A stretch of DNA of 64,000 nucleotides from Dromiciops gliroides (taxonomy: Eukaryota > Chordata > Mammalia > Microbiotheria > Microbiotheriidae). Below are positions 34,561-47,500 of this stretch, one piece after another. Under the pieces are notes generated by a model. That model made no database searches and was not told where the DNA came from. It saw only the letters and a list, made by a program, of their open reading frames with translations. The stretch spans positions 301,458,885 through 301,522,884 of the forward strand of contig NC_057865.1 in NCBI RefSeq assembly GCF_019393635.1. The letters run 5' to 3'. A program made the position numbers and the translations under genes. Numbering within the stretch: position 1 is the first letter of the stretch; each line of letters starts with the position of its first letter.

Positions 34561-34900
34561 TAAGATGACGCAGGGGGCGGAGTCTGCGTGGAGGGGACGC
34601 GGGGGCGGGGCCTGCGTGTGAGGGGACGCCGGTGGCGGAGTCTGCGTGGCAGGGACACCAGGGGCGGGGCCTGCGTGGCGGGACGCAGCGGGCGGGAGGC
34701 GGGACGAGGCCTTGTTGAGCAGCAGGGTGCCCTCCATTCTGGGCTGGGCTGTCACGCTCCGTCTCGAAAGGACCTCAGGCCGACAGCCCCAGGAGCCCGG
34801 AGGAGCGAGGTAAGCGCGCCCGCCGGCGGAGGCTAGGGGAGGGGCGGGGAAAGGGGCCGACGCGCCTGCGCACACGCATGCGCCAAGCGTGTCTGCGTCC
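34560..34900 (+). promoter_or_regulatory. CDPF1 CpG-rich promoter with GC-box minisatellite
   Basis: A CpG-dense block upstream of and over the first CDPF1 splice donor. It contains about 4.6 tandem ~29-bp units (34567-34697), each with a GGCGG box, and the alternating cores AGTCTGCGTGG and GCCTGCGTG. No TATA box seen. Confidence 0.75.
34740..34809 (+). other. CDPF1: CDPF1 exon 1, non-coding (5' edge unknown)
   Basis: A strong donor, GAGCGAG|GTAAGCGC, ends a likely 5' UTR exon at 34809 inside the CpG island. Exon 2 begins at the ATG, so all 5' UTR must come from upstream exons such as this. Left limit is arbitrary. Confidence 0.55.
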
Positions 34901-35332
34901 GCTCCGTGCGCGCCGCCGGCACCTGCACGTGTCAGCTTCCCACCGTGCCCCCGAGCTCCGCCTTATCCCTGCCCTCCTGCTCCCCTGAAAGGGACCTCGA
35001 GGCCCCCAGAGCCCAGTACCCCCTGCCTCGACCCCCTCCTCGCGGATCCTCCAGAGATGCCTCCCCCTGTCTTCTCCTTCCGCCCTCGCTCTGAGACCTT
35101 CGGGGGCTCCCTATGGCCCCAGGATAGGATACATTGTATCCCCTTGCTGGTGTGCAAAGGCCTGGGGGCGGAAGGCGGAGGGAGGGTGGATGGGGCATTT
35201 GAATCACCCCATTGGTTCCCCCTCCCCTTCATCCCAGCCCCCTACCGAGAGGGGCTGGGGAGTGATTGCCCGTGCCAGCTCCATGCCCCTGGATGTAAGG
35301 GAGAGAGGGCGGTGGGTGCTGCAGAGGGACTC

Positions 35333-35357
35333 CCGGCCCGGCCCGGCCCGGCCCGGG
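35333..35357. repeat. (GGCCC)n short tandem repeat
   Basis: Four to five CCCGG/GGCCC units, in CDPF1 intron 1 just beyond the CpG island. Confidence 0.9.
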
Positions 35358-35461
35358 GAATTCACTCTCTTCTGTGGCGCTGTGCTCGGAAGGGCCCTTC
35401 GATGTTTTAGACTAGACTGACCGCCCCTCCCGCCCCTCTTGCCCAACTACAGTACCAGCCT

Positions 35462-35591
35462 TTTAAAAAAACAAGGCATTGGGGGTTAAGTGACTTGCCC
35501 AGGGTCATACGGCTAGTAAGTGTCCTAATTTAACTCTGGCCCACCTCACTCCAGGGCCGGTGCTCTATCCACAGCGCCACCCAGCTGCCCT
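35462..35591 (-). repeat. Short marsupial SINE, worn
   Basis: Minus-strand copy: GGGTTAAGTGACTTGCCCAG, GTGCTCTATCCACAGCGCCA, CCCAGCTGCCC, with an internal loss. Confidence 0.85.
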
Positions 35592-35976
35592 TGCAATGGT
35601 CTTCCTATCAGGCTCATGTCACCCCTCCCTGCTGGGCAAACAGCCCCAAAGATCCAACACCACTTGGTATTGCAGGCCTTCTACAACGCAGACCCTTCCT
35701 GGGTTCCAGCTTTGGGGCTGTGCTTGACATATGACACTGTCTCATCTCCCAGTCTCTGCCTTAGGTGCTCCCTCCTCCCCTCCCCTCTCAGACTCCCTTG
35801 TTTCTATCAAGCCCCAGCTACCACACAGCCAGGGGGTTGGGGGGGGGGAATCTTCCCTTTACTTGTGGAGGTCCGTTTGGCAGTCTGACGAAGCTGAACC
35901 CTGATTCTGTTTCTGCCACTTCTCATAGCAGACTAGATCAACAAACAGAATGTTCAAAAGGGAAAAACAAAAAACC

Positions 35977-36192
35977 TGGGGGCAGCTAGGTGGCACAGTG
36001 GATAAAGCGCCAGCCCTGGATTCAGGAGGACCTGAGTTCAAATCCAGCCTCAGATACTTTACACTTACTAGCTGTGTGACCCTGGGCAAGTCACTTAACC
36101 CTCATTGCCCCGCAAAAAAACAAGAAACAAAACAACAACATCATCACCCCCCCAAAACCCCACAAAAAAAACCCCAAAACAAAACAAAAAAC
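35977..36192 (+). repeat. Short marsupial SINE with long A-rich tail
   Basis: GGGGGCAGCTAGGTGGCACA head, ATTGCCCCGC then an ~80-bp AC-rich tail (36113-36192). Confidence 0.9.
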
Positions 36193-37240
36193 CCAATGAG
36201 TCCAATAAGAAAAATCTGAAAATACATATAATATTCTATAGCTGTGGCCCTCACCCTCTTCCATGAAAGGGGTGTGGGTGTGTGTACGGGGGTGTCTTCT
36301 CTCTCTCCTTTGGGGCTGGCCTTGTTCTTTGTCCTTTTGCAACATTCTCTCGATCTTTTTGGGGTTGGTGTCCTTTCCATTTATGTCCTGCTTATTGTGT
36401 GGATTGTGTCCTGGGCTCTGCTGAGTTCCCTCGGCATCAGTTCATAGAGCTCTGCCCAGGCTTCTCTGGGCATGCAGTACTTCTTTTTTTTTTTTTTTTT
36501 TTTTTGCGGGGCAATGGGGGTTTTTTAGTGACTTGCCCAGGGTCACACAGCTAGTAAGTGTCAAGTGTCTGAGGCCGGATTTGAACTCAGGTACTCCTGA
36601 ATCCAGGGCCGGTACTTTATCCACTGCACCACCTAGCCGCCCCCATGCAGTACTTCTTAAAGCACGTAACATGCCGTTACATTCACCAGTCCGTGGGCGC
36701 CCACTTTGTCTCTAGTTCTTTGCTGCTCCAAAGAGTGCTGCTACAACATGTTGGTGGCGACTTTGTTCTTAGGCTATATGCCCAGTGATGGAGTTTCAGG
36801 GTCCAGAGATGGGAACATTCTAGCCACTTGCTTCATGCCATTCCCAATTGCTTTCTCAGGTGGCTGCCCCATTTCAGTGCTCCACCACCAGTGCTCTCCA
36901 ACAACATTGCCATTTGTCCAGTTTGCAGGGTATGATGTGAAGGGGGTGGGGGTCCTGATGTGCATTTCTCTTATTCCTGATTTGAAGCATTCGCTTCTTC
37001 TGAGAACTCTTCTGTCCTTTGACCACTTATTTCCTGGAGAAGGTAGTTGGTTTTTATATAAACCTTAGGTATCTTCGTACATCGCTGTTGGATGGAAATC
37101 TCTTAGGTACAAGAGAGAAGTCAGGGAAGATGGATATAAAGTTTGTTCCCATTCACCACTTCCCTTTGAAGCCTGGTGCATTCATGTTGTCCGTGCAGAA
37201 GCTTTTCGGTTTAGGGCACCAGACTCACCTGTTCTCTCTT
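36193..37240 (-). repeat. L1 3' UTR-type fragment, minus strand
   Basis: Antisense L1 3' landmarks: TCCTGGGCTCTGCTGAGTTC, GGCATCAGTTCATAGAGCTC, AGAGTGCTGCTACAACATG, TGTGCATTTCTCTTATTCCT. Interrupted by a SINE at 36486-36643. Located in CDPF1 intron 1. Confidence 0.75.
36486..36643 (-). repeat. Short marsupial SINE inside L1
   Basis: Left T-run, then GACTTGCCCAGGGTCACACA and GCACCACCTAGCCGCCCC. Exact 15-bp duplication CATGCAGTACTTCTT at 36471-36485 and 36644-36658. Confidence 0.96.
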
Positions 37241-37471
37241 AAGTGACCTCTTTACTGCCAGATCTCAGGGTCTTTTGCCAGACCCAGCCCTCCTTGACCT
37301 CTGGGCTGCATTTGGTGCTGTGGAGCACCTCTCCTCCGTGGGTTTCCATCCCACTCTTCTCAGCTGCTTGTTCTTCCTTTTCAGTCTCCTTTCTTGCTCA
37401 TTATTAGACCCCTTGACTGTTCCTAGGCTGTCTTCTGTTAGATGATACAGTGGAAATAGCACTGGGCCTTT
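37241..37471. other. CDPF1 intron 1, unassigned
   Basis: No gene or clear repeat seen between the L1 and the MAR1 copy. Confidence 0.4.
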
Positions 37472-37731
37472 CCTCGGGAAGTTATTCAGTTGTTTTTCAT
37501 TGGCGTCCGACTCCCTGTGGCCCCGTTTGGGGCTTTCTTGGCAGAGACAGTGAAGTGGTGGGCCATTTCCTCCTCCACCTCATTTTGCAGATGAGATAAC
37601 CGAGGCAAATAGGGTTAATCGAGGGTTGCCTAGGATCACATAGCTCGTAAGTGCCTGAGGCTGGATTTGAACTCAGGGTGATGAGTCTTTCCAGGCCTGG
37701 TGCTCTATCCATTGCACTACCCAGCTGCCCC
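37472..37731 (-). repeat. MAR1-type CORE-SINE, near full length
   Basis: Minus-strand long form with CAGTTGTTTTTCATTGGCGT, TTGGGGCTTTCTTGGCAGAG, GGATTTGAACTCAGG and GCACTACCCAGCTGCCCC. Confidence 0.88.
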
Positions 37732-37808
37732 TGAGTCATGAAGATTTGAGTTCAAATCCGGCCTCAGATACTTACTAGCTGTGTGTCCCTGGGCAAGTCA
37801 CTTAACTG
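37732..37808 (+). repeat. Partial marsupial SINE, plus strand
   Basis: GAGTTCAAATCCGGCCTCAG to GGGCAAGTCACTTAACTGC. It abuts the opposite-strand copy head to head. Confidence 0.8.
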
Positions 37809-38192
37809 CAGAGCCCCACTCAGATGTGACCTGTGTGTGCCAAGCCAGCAACGGTCTGTGCTTGGGCAGGATCGACCTTCCCCTTTTCTGTGTCCTCCCT
37901 CCTCATAAGAACATGGGGATGATGAGGGTGAGGGGGTCGGCTAAGCGGGGGTGGGGGCGGATGGGTGTTGGCCAAGTGGATTGAGGGTCCTCTTTCTTGA
38001 GAATATTGGTTGTCTTTGAACCCACATGGAAGGGGGACAATAGTGAGGCCTGGACGGAGTTCCTCATCTGTCCAACAGGGGGGAGAATGCCTGCCTCGCA
38101 GAGCTTTTGGGTAGGTTGCATGAGAGATCCCTTTTCTAAGTAAGCACTTTCCCTGCCCTGAACAGAGAGCTTTAAGAGCTTTCTTCTGGGCA

Positions 38193-38436
38193 GCCAGGGG
38201 GCACCATAGTGCATGGCGTGCCAGGCTTAGAGTCAGGAGCACTCAAGTTCAGATCTGGCCTCAGACGCTTCCTAGCTGTGTGACCCTGGGCAAGTCACTT
38301 CACCCTGTTGGCTTCAATTTCTTCACATCTAAAATGAGCTGGAGAAAGAGATGGCCAACCCATCCAGGATCTTTGCCAAGAACCCCCCCAAACAGCATCA
38401 CGGAGAATTGGCCATGACTGGAGGACAACAACAGAC
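38193..38436 (+). repeat. MAR1-type CORE-SINE abutting CDPF1 exon 2 acceptor region
   Basis: GGGCAGCCAGGGGGCACCAT head, TTCTTCACATCTAAAATGAG, GGAGAAAGAGATGGCCAACC and end GGCCATGACTGGAGGACAAC. It stops about 45 bp before the coding exon. Confidence 0.85.
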
Positions 38437-38481
38437 ATCTTGCTTCAGCACATACGCGTGTTTCCTTTCTTGACTTTCTAG

Positions 38482-38594
38482 ATGGCGTCTTCCAGTGAGC
38501 GGGCACCTGGAGGGACATTTGAATGCCAGTTATGTGGCTTGACAGCGCCGTACAGCTACGTGGGGCAGAGACCCCCCAACTCCCGCACTGTCGT
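38482..38594 (+). CDS. CDPF1: CDPF1 coding exon 2 (first coding)
   Basis: Acceptor CTTTCTAG is followed immediately by ATGGCG; donor GTAAGT. Encodes to NSRTV plus two bases of a Val codon. Confidence 0.93.
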
Positions 38595-41500
38595 GTAAGT
38601 ATCTGCCTTGGGAAGATCCGTCCTGACGATTGTGCTGCAACACAGGGCGCTTGTGCCCCCGCGCGGCTTTGGCCCTCCCCAGCCCTCTTCCCAGGTGGCT
38701 CTCCCAGGCTGGGTGATTGGATGGGGTCTGCTAAGCGCTGATTTCCCGAGGGCTGGGGCACTTCCTGAGGCTGAGGTGAAGCCCCATCTCCACAGGGGGG
38801 CCCTGCCCGTCTGCCTTACCTCTCGCCCGCACGCCTCCAAAGCAGACACCCTGCTTCACCCTGGCTTCGCCTCCACTCCTGAGGGCCATTGACTTTTCAT
38901 TTGTATTTTACCAGAGTCCGACGCTGTGTAGGCCTCTCGTCTTCCCACCCCTTTCTTTTTTGCCCTGGCTTAACACTGTAGGCCCCTCCGAGCGGAAGAA
39001 GCCTGTAGCTCTGGAGGAGGTACTACCGGGTACTAGCTGTGGGCTCTTGCCGAAGTCTCCTCCTCTCTGGATTGGGGAGGGTAGGATTGGTATTGCTGAT
39101 CTCAGGTTTGGGGGAGGGGGATGCTTTGGAAGGCTTAATGTGCATTAGCCAGTCCTCGTTGGGGATGTCGGCCTGCATGACTCTGGAGGCCCCTTCTACC
39201 TGTGGCCTACCACGATTCTGTGGTTTTGTGTATTGCGCAGCCACAGGAACAAGGATACCTTCAGCTCAGCGATTCTGTGCCTTTGTGCCTTGGCCGGGCT
39301 AGAAGGATTTGGTAGGGAGACCTTGCCCTTGAGATCTGAGGCCATGAACTTGGAAACCTCATCCCTGGGACACTTCCTTCCCCAGGGCTCTGACAAGTGA
39401 GAAATGGCTTGGGTGTCCTTGATTTTCCCTAGTCTGGGTCCCATTAGCCCACATTGCAGTGCTGGCTGCAAACAACCGTGTTGAAATTGATCCCAAGATA
39501 TGTTCTGGCCACAGGATAAAATATCAAACAAGACTGAGAAGCGGTGGGACTTGTCAGAAGAAATTTATGGGCCTTGTTTTATTTTGGGTTGGTGGTCTGA
39601 GCCCTTGCCAGACCCGGCCATGAAGAAACAGGGTCTCCGTCCTCCAGGGCCCCAGACATTGGAAAACCATGTTCTCCCTGCTGGGGACAGTGCCAGGAGT
39701 GGCTGGGGGTCCTGCTGAAGCCCACGGCCGGCACGTCCCTGAGAGGAGACCAGATGATCCATTTTCCCCTTGCTGCTCAAACCAGTGACAAGTGGAAAAA
39801 AGGCTTGTTACAAACTTGTTCTGTTCCTCTGCTGTGACCTGACCTGAGACCTTGAACTTCTCTGGGTCTCTGCCCTCGCTCCCTTGCCGGGAGGGGGAGA
39901 GGATGGAGAGGATGAGTCAGAGTTTTCCTTTGAGTTCCTGAGGTCTGGGATCCTGTTCCAGCAGCACCATGTGTGGGTGTGTGACCTTGGGTTGGCAGGC
40001 CACGTGCTCATGCTCTGTCCCTCAGTTTCCTCATCTGTGAGATGGGGCGAGTCACACAGAGCATTAGGTGGCCTCGGGGAGCTGGAAGGACGGGGCCACA
40101 GGAGGGTCAGCAGTGGGCTTTCCCTGTATTTGGTGATAGGAGCTGTCAGTGAGGACCCCGGGACCAGACTGAGGGTCCCCAGACTGTGATCTGAGAGCAG
40201 GGGGGCGTCCCACACAAAGAGCCTTTGCCCCCCCTTGTGATCTGAGAGCTGGGGGGTCCATACCCAGGGCCTTTCTCCCTTTGGGGTGTGGGCTCTTGCA
40301 GTGCCTTCTGGAAGGTGGCTATGGATAGTGGCTGGCACGGGCAGAAACCTAGCGAACGCTTCTTGGGGAGGCCTTCGTCTGTCCTTGGGGGGCATTTTCG
40401 GACGGTTGGATGCTGTGACCTTCCTCAGAACCCTGCTTTGAGACAACAAGAAGGGGAGCCCAGACCGTCTCCCCTGGGCTCGGGGACTGCCAGGGCTCTG
40501 TATTGTCTCACGTGGCCACAAGGCGGCACCCTGGGGAGCCGCTGGCCCCTGAGGCAGGAGGCCCCAGGCATGGCTTCTCGGGCTTGTGAGTCTCCAGCGT
40601 GTTCTGCACCCCTTGAAGGTCATCATGGTTGCGGTGGAGCCTCACACCGAGCTGGGCTGTAGAGGCCACACTTGTTCCCCTTTCACAGAGGGGAAACTGA
40701 GCCTGAGGGAGATGAGGGCACTTGCCTGGAGTCAGGGGCATAGCTTAGGGGCCCTCTGCCCTCTGCCCTCTGCCGTTTGCTCTGGATAATTAACCCGTTG
40801 ACAGTGTCCTCTCCCAGTGTGGCCACTAAGTAGAAAGACCATCCCCTTTCTTGATCTCTTCCCTTCTCACTTATTGGGTCTAGGGGGTGGTGGGGATGCA
40901 GGTCCCTTCCCCAGGGGACAGATGCAGGCCCCAGCCACGGGGGCGGGCTGCAGAGGCCTTGGGTCCTTGGGGGGGTGCCTCATTCGTTGGCTTCTGAGCT
41001 GTGCAGTGGGTTGGGGGGCTGTGGGGAGCCCGAGTCCATTCACGGGAGAGGTCAGCCTCACCGCTTGGTCCTGCTGCCCCAGAAGTCTCCTGTACCTGCT
41101 CCTCCAGGCAGCCTGGGAGGCCTCCCCCAGCCCCCTGTGTCTCAGTAGTGGCCGGTACGCCCAGGCAGGGGACTACGCTACTGCTGCGTCTGCCCGGCCA
41201 GAGGTGACAGGGCCTCGCTGGGGAGCTGGGGGGAGTGAGGACCACGGAGGCCTGAGCGCAGCCCCAGGCTAGCTGGGTGGCCGAGTGGCTGGGCCGCTCT
41301 TTTGCATCCTGTGGTGGGCTGTGGAGGCAGCACCGAGCTTGCTTCTGCTTCTGCGGTGTGTTCGCCCAGAGCTTGGGGGAGGCCTCCCAGGGTGACGGGA
41401 GGGTCTGGACGGGGGCAGCAGGACACGGGGAGGGGGAGGGGGGTGCAGCTTCCGTCTTACTTAGGGCTTTCGGGCCCCTGTGACTTCTGCAGGGTGTGTG

Positions 41501-44500
41501 TATTTAATACCATTTTGTGGTTGGGCATGAGGTGTTGGGGGGTGGGGGATAGAGCCACGGGGAACAAGGAGCAGCATCAAAAGCCTGTGTGAATGGGACA
41601 AATCAGGGAGGGAGGGGGCCCAAGGGGGAGCTGGCCCATGGGGGAGGGGCTTCTCGGGAGGTTGCTGTGGGCTGACCTGAGGTGCTCCTGCTGCTAAGGC
41701 GCCCAGATGAGCTTCCTCCCATCCTGTTCCCTACAATGGTTGGGGAGTTCGAGGATCTGGGTTCGAATCCTGACTCTGCTCCCTTCCTGCTTGACCTTGG
41801 GTGGGTGCCTTCCCTTCTCTGGGCCTTAGTTCCCTCATCCTTCCTCAGCAAGGGGGCTCTGACCCTGAGACTCCTTGATTAAACTTGGATGAAAAGTCTC
41901 CGTTGGCCTTTTCAGTTCTCCACCGTCTGCGAATCCCTGCGAACCCCAGGCCTGCTCATCACCCTGGACTCTCTCCTCACAGGCTCTTGGAGCAATGCTA
42001 TGTGCTGAGGGACCCCTTCACCTCGGACCCGGACAAATTCCTGATCCTCGGCTCACAGTGTAACCTCTGCAGCAAGCTGGTGTGCGCAGGCCCGGTAAGC
42101 AGCGTGTGACTATGTGTGACTGCAGGCTCAGGGTTGGGGGAGCCCTCGGCCCAGCGAGCAGCGCAAGACTGGGGGCTGGGGGGACCCTCCCCTTCACTAG
42201 GGGCCCGCCCACTCTGGGTGACAGTGTTGGGGGGAGCGGAGCAAACATGGCTTCCCTGATGCGGAGAATCGCCCTTCCCCCAAAAGCTGCTGGATGGGGA
42301 GGGAGGACGTCCTTGTGTCTCTGACTCCACCCGTGACACGGCTGAGCCTCACTTTGTCGGGTCAGGCACAGGAGCAGGGGCGACACGCTTGGAAGAGAGT
42401 TTTGAGCTCAACAGAAAGAGAAACCTCATGGAGTTGTTTGAGGCTTGCAGACTAGAAGGGCCCTTGGGGGTCTTAGAAGAGGAGCCTGAGGTCCCAAGAG
42501 TTCACAGGCAGGAAGAGCCCAGAGCTGGCTCCAGATTCTGCCCCCTTTCTCATGGGGGCCGCTTTCAGGGAGGGTGTGAGCCCTTGGTGGTGAATGATTC
42601 ATCAGGTCAGGATTTGGGGGCCAGCAGGTCTGGTCGGCCCCTTCAAACTCCTCCCTCCTCCTGCTTTCCTGGGTGCTGACAAAATAGCAAAGCCCTTGGA
42701 AAACCGGATTTAAAAAAGAGCTGCCCTCCCTGGCATCCCTTGCACCTGCAGAGGGTGGGCAGAAGGAAGCCTGGCATAAATGGTAAGAATGGAAACTCAG
42801 GTTTCTGCCACGCATGAAGGCCTCCCAGCCCGCTCAGCCCTCACAAGGAGGTGCTGTTTCCATTTGACAGTGGGGGAAACTGAGGTAAGAAAGGTCACCT
42901 GAAGGATACAGGGGAGGGCTGGGAATGAGAGAGTCCCAAGGCTTGGAGACAGTGCAGAGGTCTGGCCCATTTGCCACATCATAGAATTATTGTTTGTTCG
43001 CTATGGCAAGCTCCGGAGAGCGTGACAAGAAATGAGAGTGTGTGTGTGCGTGCTTGCATGTGAGAACACTGTGCGTGTCGGCTTGGATGTGGCTTTGCAT
43101 GGTGTGGCAGTCCTCCAGTCTGCCTAGGATGAGTCTGGTGGGATTTGGCCCGGTCGTCGCTGCAGGGTCCAGGCTCGCCATTCGCGACACCCAGTGGTCT
43201 CTCTTAGAGCTGCTCAGGATGGGTCCAGGAATCTGAGAAAGCCGGGGTGGGGGGGGGCGCAGGTCCTGGGTGAGAAGGCTCAGGCTGGACGCCCCTCTGG
43301 CCAGGCTGCTGACGTCCTAGCTCAAAACCAGCAAAGAGACTGTCGATGTAAGGGAAGAAAATGGGGCCCGTGGCCCTTGGCTCGTTCTTGGCCGCCCTTG
43401 GGGGTCCGGCCCTGATGGGTGATGGGGTTCTGTGACTGGAGCTGGCCGTCTGCTGCGGGGGAAGAGAAGACTAGTGTGAAGGAGGTGGGTTCGATGAGAG
43501 CATGGGCACCTCTGCCCCTGGCCCCTGGATCCAGGGTCTCACAGGAATGGGGGGACGCAGAGGAGGGATCTGCCACTGACCCTTCCCAGGCTGCCCACGT
43601 CTCCTCTCTACCTCTGTCTGTCTTTCTCCACCGGTGCCTCTGGCTCGATGAGGGCAAGCCCAAGGTCTGCTTGGGACATCCCCTTGGTCCGAGGTGCCCA
43701 CCTCGCCGATGGGCTCTGTAACTCCTTGCCATCTTTTGGCTTCTGCCCCGGCCCTCTCATTGTCCTGGCTGCAGCCTGGGGGACCTGTGCCACCTGCCCC
43801 ATCTCAAGGTGCCAGTCTCTGGCTGCTGCTTCTCTGCCTCCTTCCTCAGTAACTCCTCTTCACCCCGGTGTCCCCAGGCGCGCTCGGGGTGCCCCTTCCT
43901 TGGCCAGACACCAGCTGTTGTGCCCCTGCCCCTGCTCCCCTTCAGATGTCTATACTGAGAGGACCGGAGCATTCCCCTGAAACCCGCCCAGGGTGGCTGG
44001 CCGGCCGGCGGCTGGATCGGGAGCCAGGCGCTGTGAGGGCCCCTCGTGCCAGGCTGGGTGGCTTTGGAGCCAGCCCTTCTCCCCGCTCTCTTCCCCCACT
44101 GTGGCTTCCCTTCTCACTCCTCCAGCCCCACAGCTGCTCCTGAGTGGTCCTCCAGGATTCCTCCCCTTCACTCTTGCTCTGCTGCAGCCCGCCACACAGT
44201 TCGAGGCCACACAGTCCGAGGCCACGCAGGCTCTCCCTCTCCCCACCGGCCCGCCGGCCCTTCCCTCTTGTCCTGTCTCTCCCATTGACTTTGCTTCATA
44301 CCCTTGTCCCCTCCCTTCCCGATATGGGCACTTGGTGAGAGTCTTGGCTAGGCACTGCCTCACCCCCCAGGCGTGAGCCCAGGGCTATGCACACAGTAGG
44401 TGCTTAACACACATTGGGAGCCTGAGTCCCCTGCCCCCTGCCCCAGGAGCTTGGCCGGGCTGGGGAGAAGCACAGGCTCTCAGTCAGTCAGTCTGTTAAC

Positions 44501-47500
44501 ACCTTCTTCTCTGCGCCATCCCGGGTGTCTGAGCTGGTGCCAGGAGGTGGCCAGGGGAAATATAAGCCATTAGAACCGGGCCTTCAAGGTGAAGGAGGTG
44601 ACAAGGAGAATTGTCCTTCTGGACCTGACTCAGATCAGCAAGAGGGAGTCCCCCACCCAAGTGATAAGATTTGGGAAGCTGGAGGTGGGAGGAAGAGGAA
44701 GGGACCACTGGGCATGGCTCAGTGCATGCTGGGAGCTGTGGGCAGAGGGCAGAGGCTGCACTAGAGAGGGTGGCAGTGGGGTGGGCGGCACTGGGTCAGG
44801 AAGGCGCAGGGAGCAGAGCGGGACAGCCCTACTTTAGAACCACGGTGGGGTGGGCAGAGGGGATGCCCAATAAGGAGGATGCAGGAGAGGGGGGCAGGAT
44901 GAGCCGAGGGACACAGGGAAGATCAGAGAGCACGGAACCACCGGGCACGTGGACGGGCCTGCAGAGACAGGATCACTTGGCGGTTCCATCCTTTCTGTTT
45001 TCTAAGGAGAACAATACCGAGGTTAGCACGGTGACTCACAGTGACTGTGGGCCTTAATGACCTGAGGGGACCGTGGTCAGGTGGAGAGCTGCAGAGGCGG
45101 GGCAGGCCAGGCCAGAGCCCGTTTTGTTCCCCTCTCCAAGAAGGAAGGCATTATACAGAGGGCCGGGTGGATTTGGGAGGTCGTGAAGGTGAAGGCGAGG
45201 GGACCCAGCCACAGCTTGGAAATGAGGGCAAGGGTGAGTGACCATCGTGGAGGACACCGAGGTTGTGGGCCGGGGAGGGGCAGGATTTGGGGGCAAAGCT
45301 CAGTTGGGACTTGCTGAGTTGAAGCTGCCTGCGGGACACCCAGTGTGAGTTTGGGGCCAGAGGTCAGGGGGTGCTTGGGACGGCTGGTTGAGCCGTCTGA
45401 GAGTGCTCGGCGTATGGGAGCCGGTGAGGTCGCTGTGGGCCCGCCGGTGCGGCAGACAAGGAGCTGGAGAAGGGCCGGTCAGACGGGAGGCAGAACCAGA
45501 GGGCCTTTGGGAGCCTGGGGAGCACAGTCGGGTGAAGGCTGAAGTCGGAGGCCGGAGTGCAGGGGTGGGGGGAAGGAAATGGAGACACCCCTTGCAGGCA
45601 GATATAGGACGCCAGTGGGGATCATGTGAGGGTGGGGCTGTAGACAGGAGGGGAGATGGGGAGGAGGAGATGGTGGCACAGGGGTCCGAGTGACGTCAGG
45701 TGAGGGAGGGAAGGAGAGGAAGCTCACATCAATGGCCTGGCAACTGCCCTCTCAGCCGAGGAGGGACAGGAGGGGCAGAGGCAGAGATGAGGGGGGAGGG
45801 CAGGGGCCAGAACTGAGGGGATGGCAGGGGAACACCTGGAGAATAAGTAGGGTGGGGGCCCCTAGACCATCACGTTCCCCGTTTCCCGGTGTTTCCTCAG
45901 GATTGGCTGGGCTGGGTGGGCCAGTCGTGCTCAGAAGGACACTCTGTCCTCCTCTTCTCCCCCATGGAGCTTTAGGGAGGGATGAACCCCGGGAAAATCC
46001 TTTCCTATCGGTCAGTGGGGAAAAAAGCCTCCTGACAGGGTCCCTGCACCATCAGCAGCTGGGATCAGACGGGTGGCTGTTCCGGCCATGGAAGGTGTCC
46101 CTCTCTGCTAAGTGCTTCCCCCTGCCTGCCCTCTGCCCCTCCTGGGACAGGGCCATTGTGGGGTCGGCTCATGGTGCTGCCGCAGCGTTGGGCACAGGGA
46201 GCTCCCCCGCCCCAGGCAGCCCGGGTCCTTCTCGCAGAGGGCCGGAAGCTCATCCTGCACCAGATTGAGATCTCCCTCAGCCTCTTGTGACTGTGGCTTC
46301 GGGCTCCAATGACCTTCGCACTCAGCACCTTCATTTGTTGCCCACGTGACATCCCCTTTGTCACCGTCCCCATTGGAGAGAATGGGATATGGAACCAGGG
46401 ACCCGAGCTCTGCTCCTCGTCGGTGGGTCTTGGACAAGTCACAGACCTTTTGGGGCCTCAGTTTCCTCATCTGTAGAATGATCAGAGGTTCTTAACCTGA
46501 GGTCCATGGAAATCTGTGGGCAGATTTCAAAGGGTCCGTGAAGTTTATTTTCACTCCCTGCTAACTGACACTGAGCATTTCCATTAAAAGCGTAACACTA
46601 GGGGGCACAGTGGTAAAGCACCGGCCCTGGAGTCAGGAGGACCTGAGTACAAATGTGGCCTCAGACACTTGACACTTACTAGCTGTGTGACCCTGGGCAA
46701 GTCACTTAACCCTCATTGCACCGCCCCCCCCCCACCAACCCTCCCCCCCAAAAAAAACCCAACACAACATGACACTGAGAAGGAGTCCAGAGGTTTCACC
46801 AGACAGGCTGCCAATGGTTCTAGAGCACAATCAAGGTGGAGAACCCTGGAGTCAGTGATCTAAAGGGTCCAGTCCTCCAACTCTGAATCCTGGGAAGTTG
46901 AGAGTTAGGATGGCAGTGCGGTTGAGTGGAGAGTGCTGGCTGTAGAGTTACAGGATCTGGGTTCAAATCCTGCCTCTGTCTCTTGGTCTCAGTGGCACCA
47001 AGGTCCCTTGTAGCTCAAAATCTCTGCTTTTATGCCCTTTAGAGGAAACCAGACCAGGCTGATGTCCTCTCATCCACAGCCCTTGTATTTGCAGACAGGG
47101 ACCCTGTGGGTCGCTGGCCTTTGCTTTTTCAGCCTGGGCCTGTTGAGGGGTGAAGGGGGTGGGGCAGAGGCCTTGCAGAACTGGTCCTGCACCAGCAGCA
47201 GCAGTGGCAGCGTGTATTCCTTTGGCTCATTTCTGGTTCTCCTGGATCTGCTGCAGTTTCTGCTTGGTCTTAGCCTCTGTCCTAGAAAGGGGAGATGGGG
47301 GTTGGGAGAGGGCTAGTGCTGTGGGGCGATGTGGGGGGGTGGCTCTGCAGGTGTAGGAAGTGTGATCAATGAGCAGTGTAGGATGGGGGGAGGAAGGAAG
47401 AGGAGCTGGGCGGGCTTGCCAGGCTGGTGCTTTAGTATCCTGAGGGCATTTGAAAAGACAGCTAGCTGCTGCTATAGTTAGTTCTTGAAGGGTTAATGAC

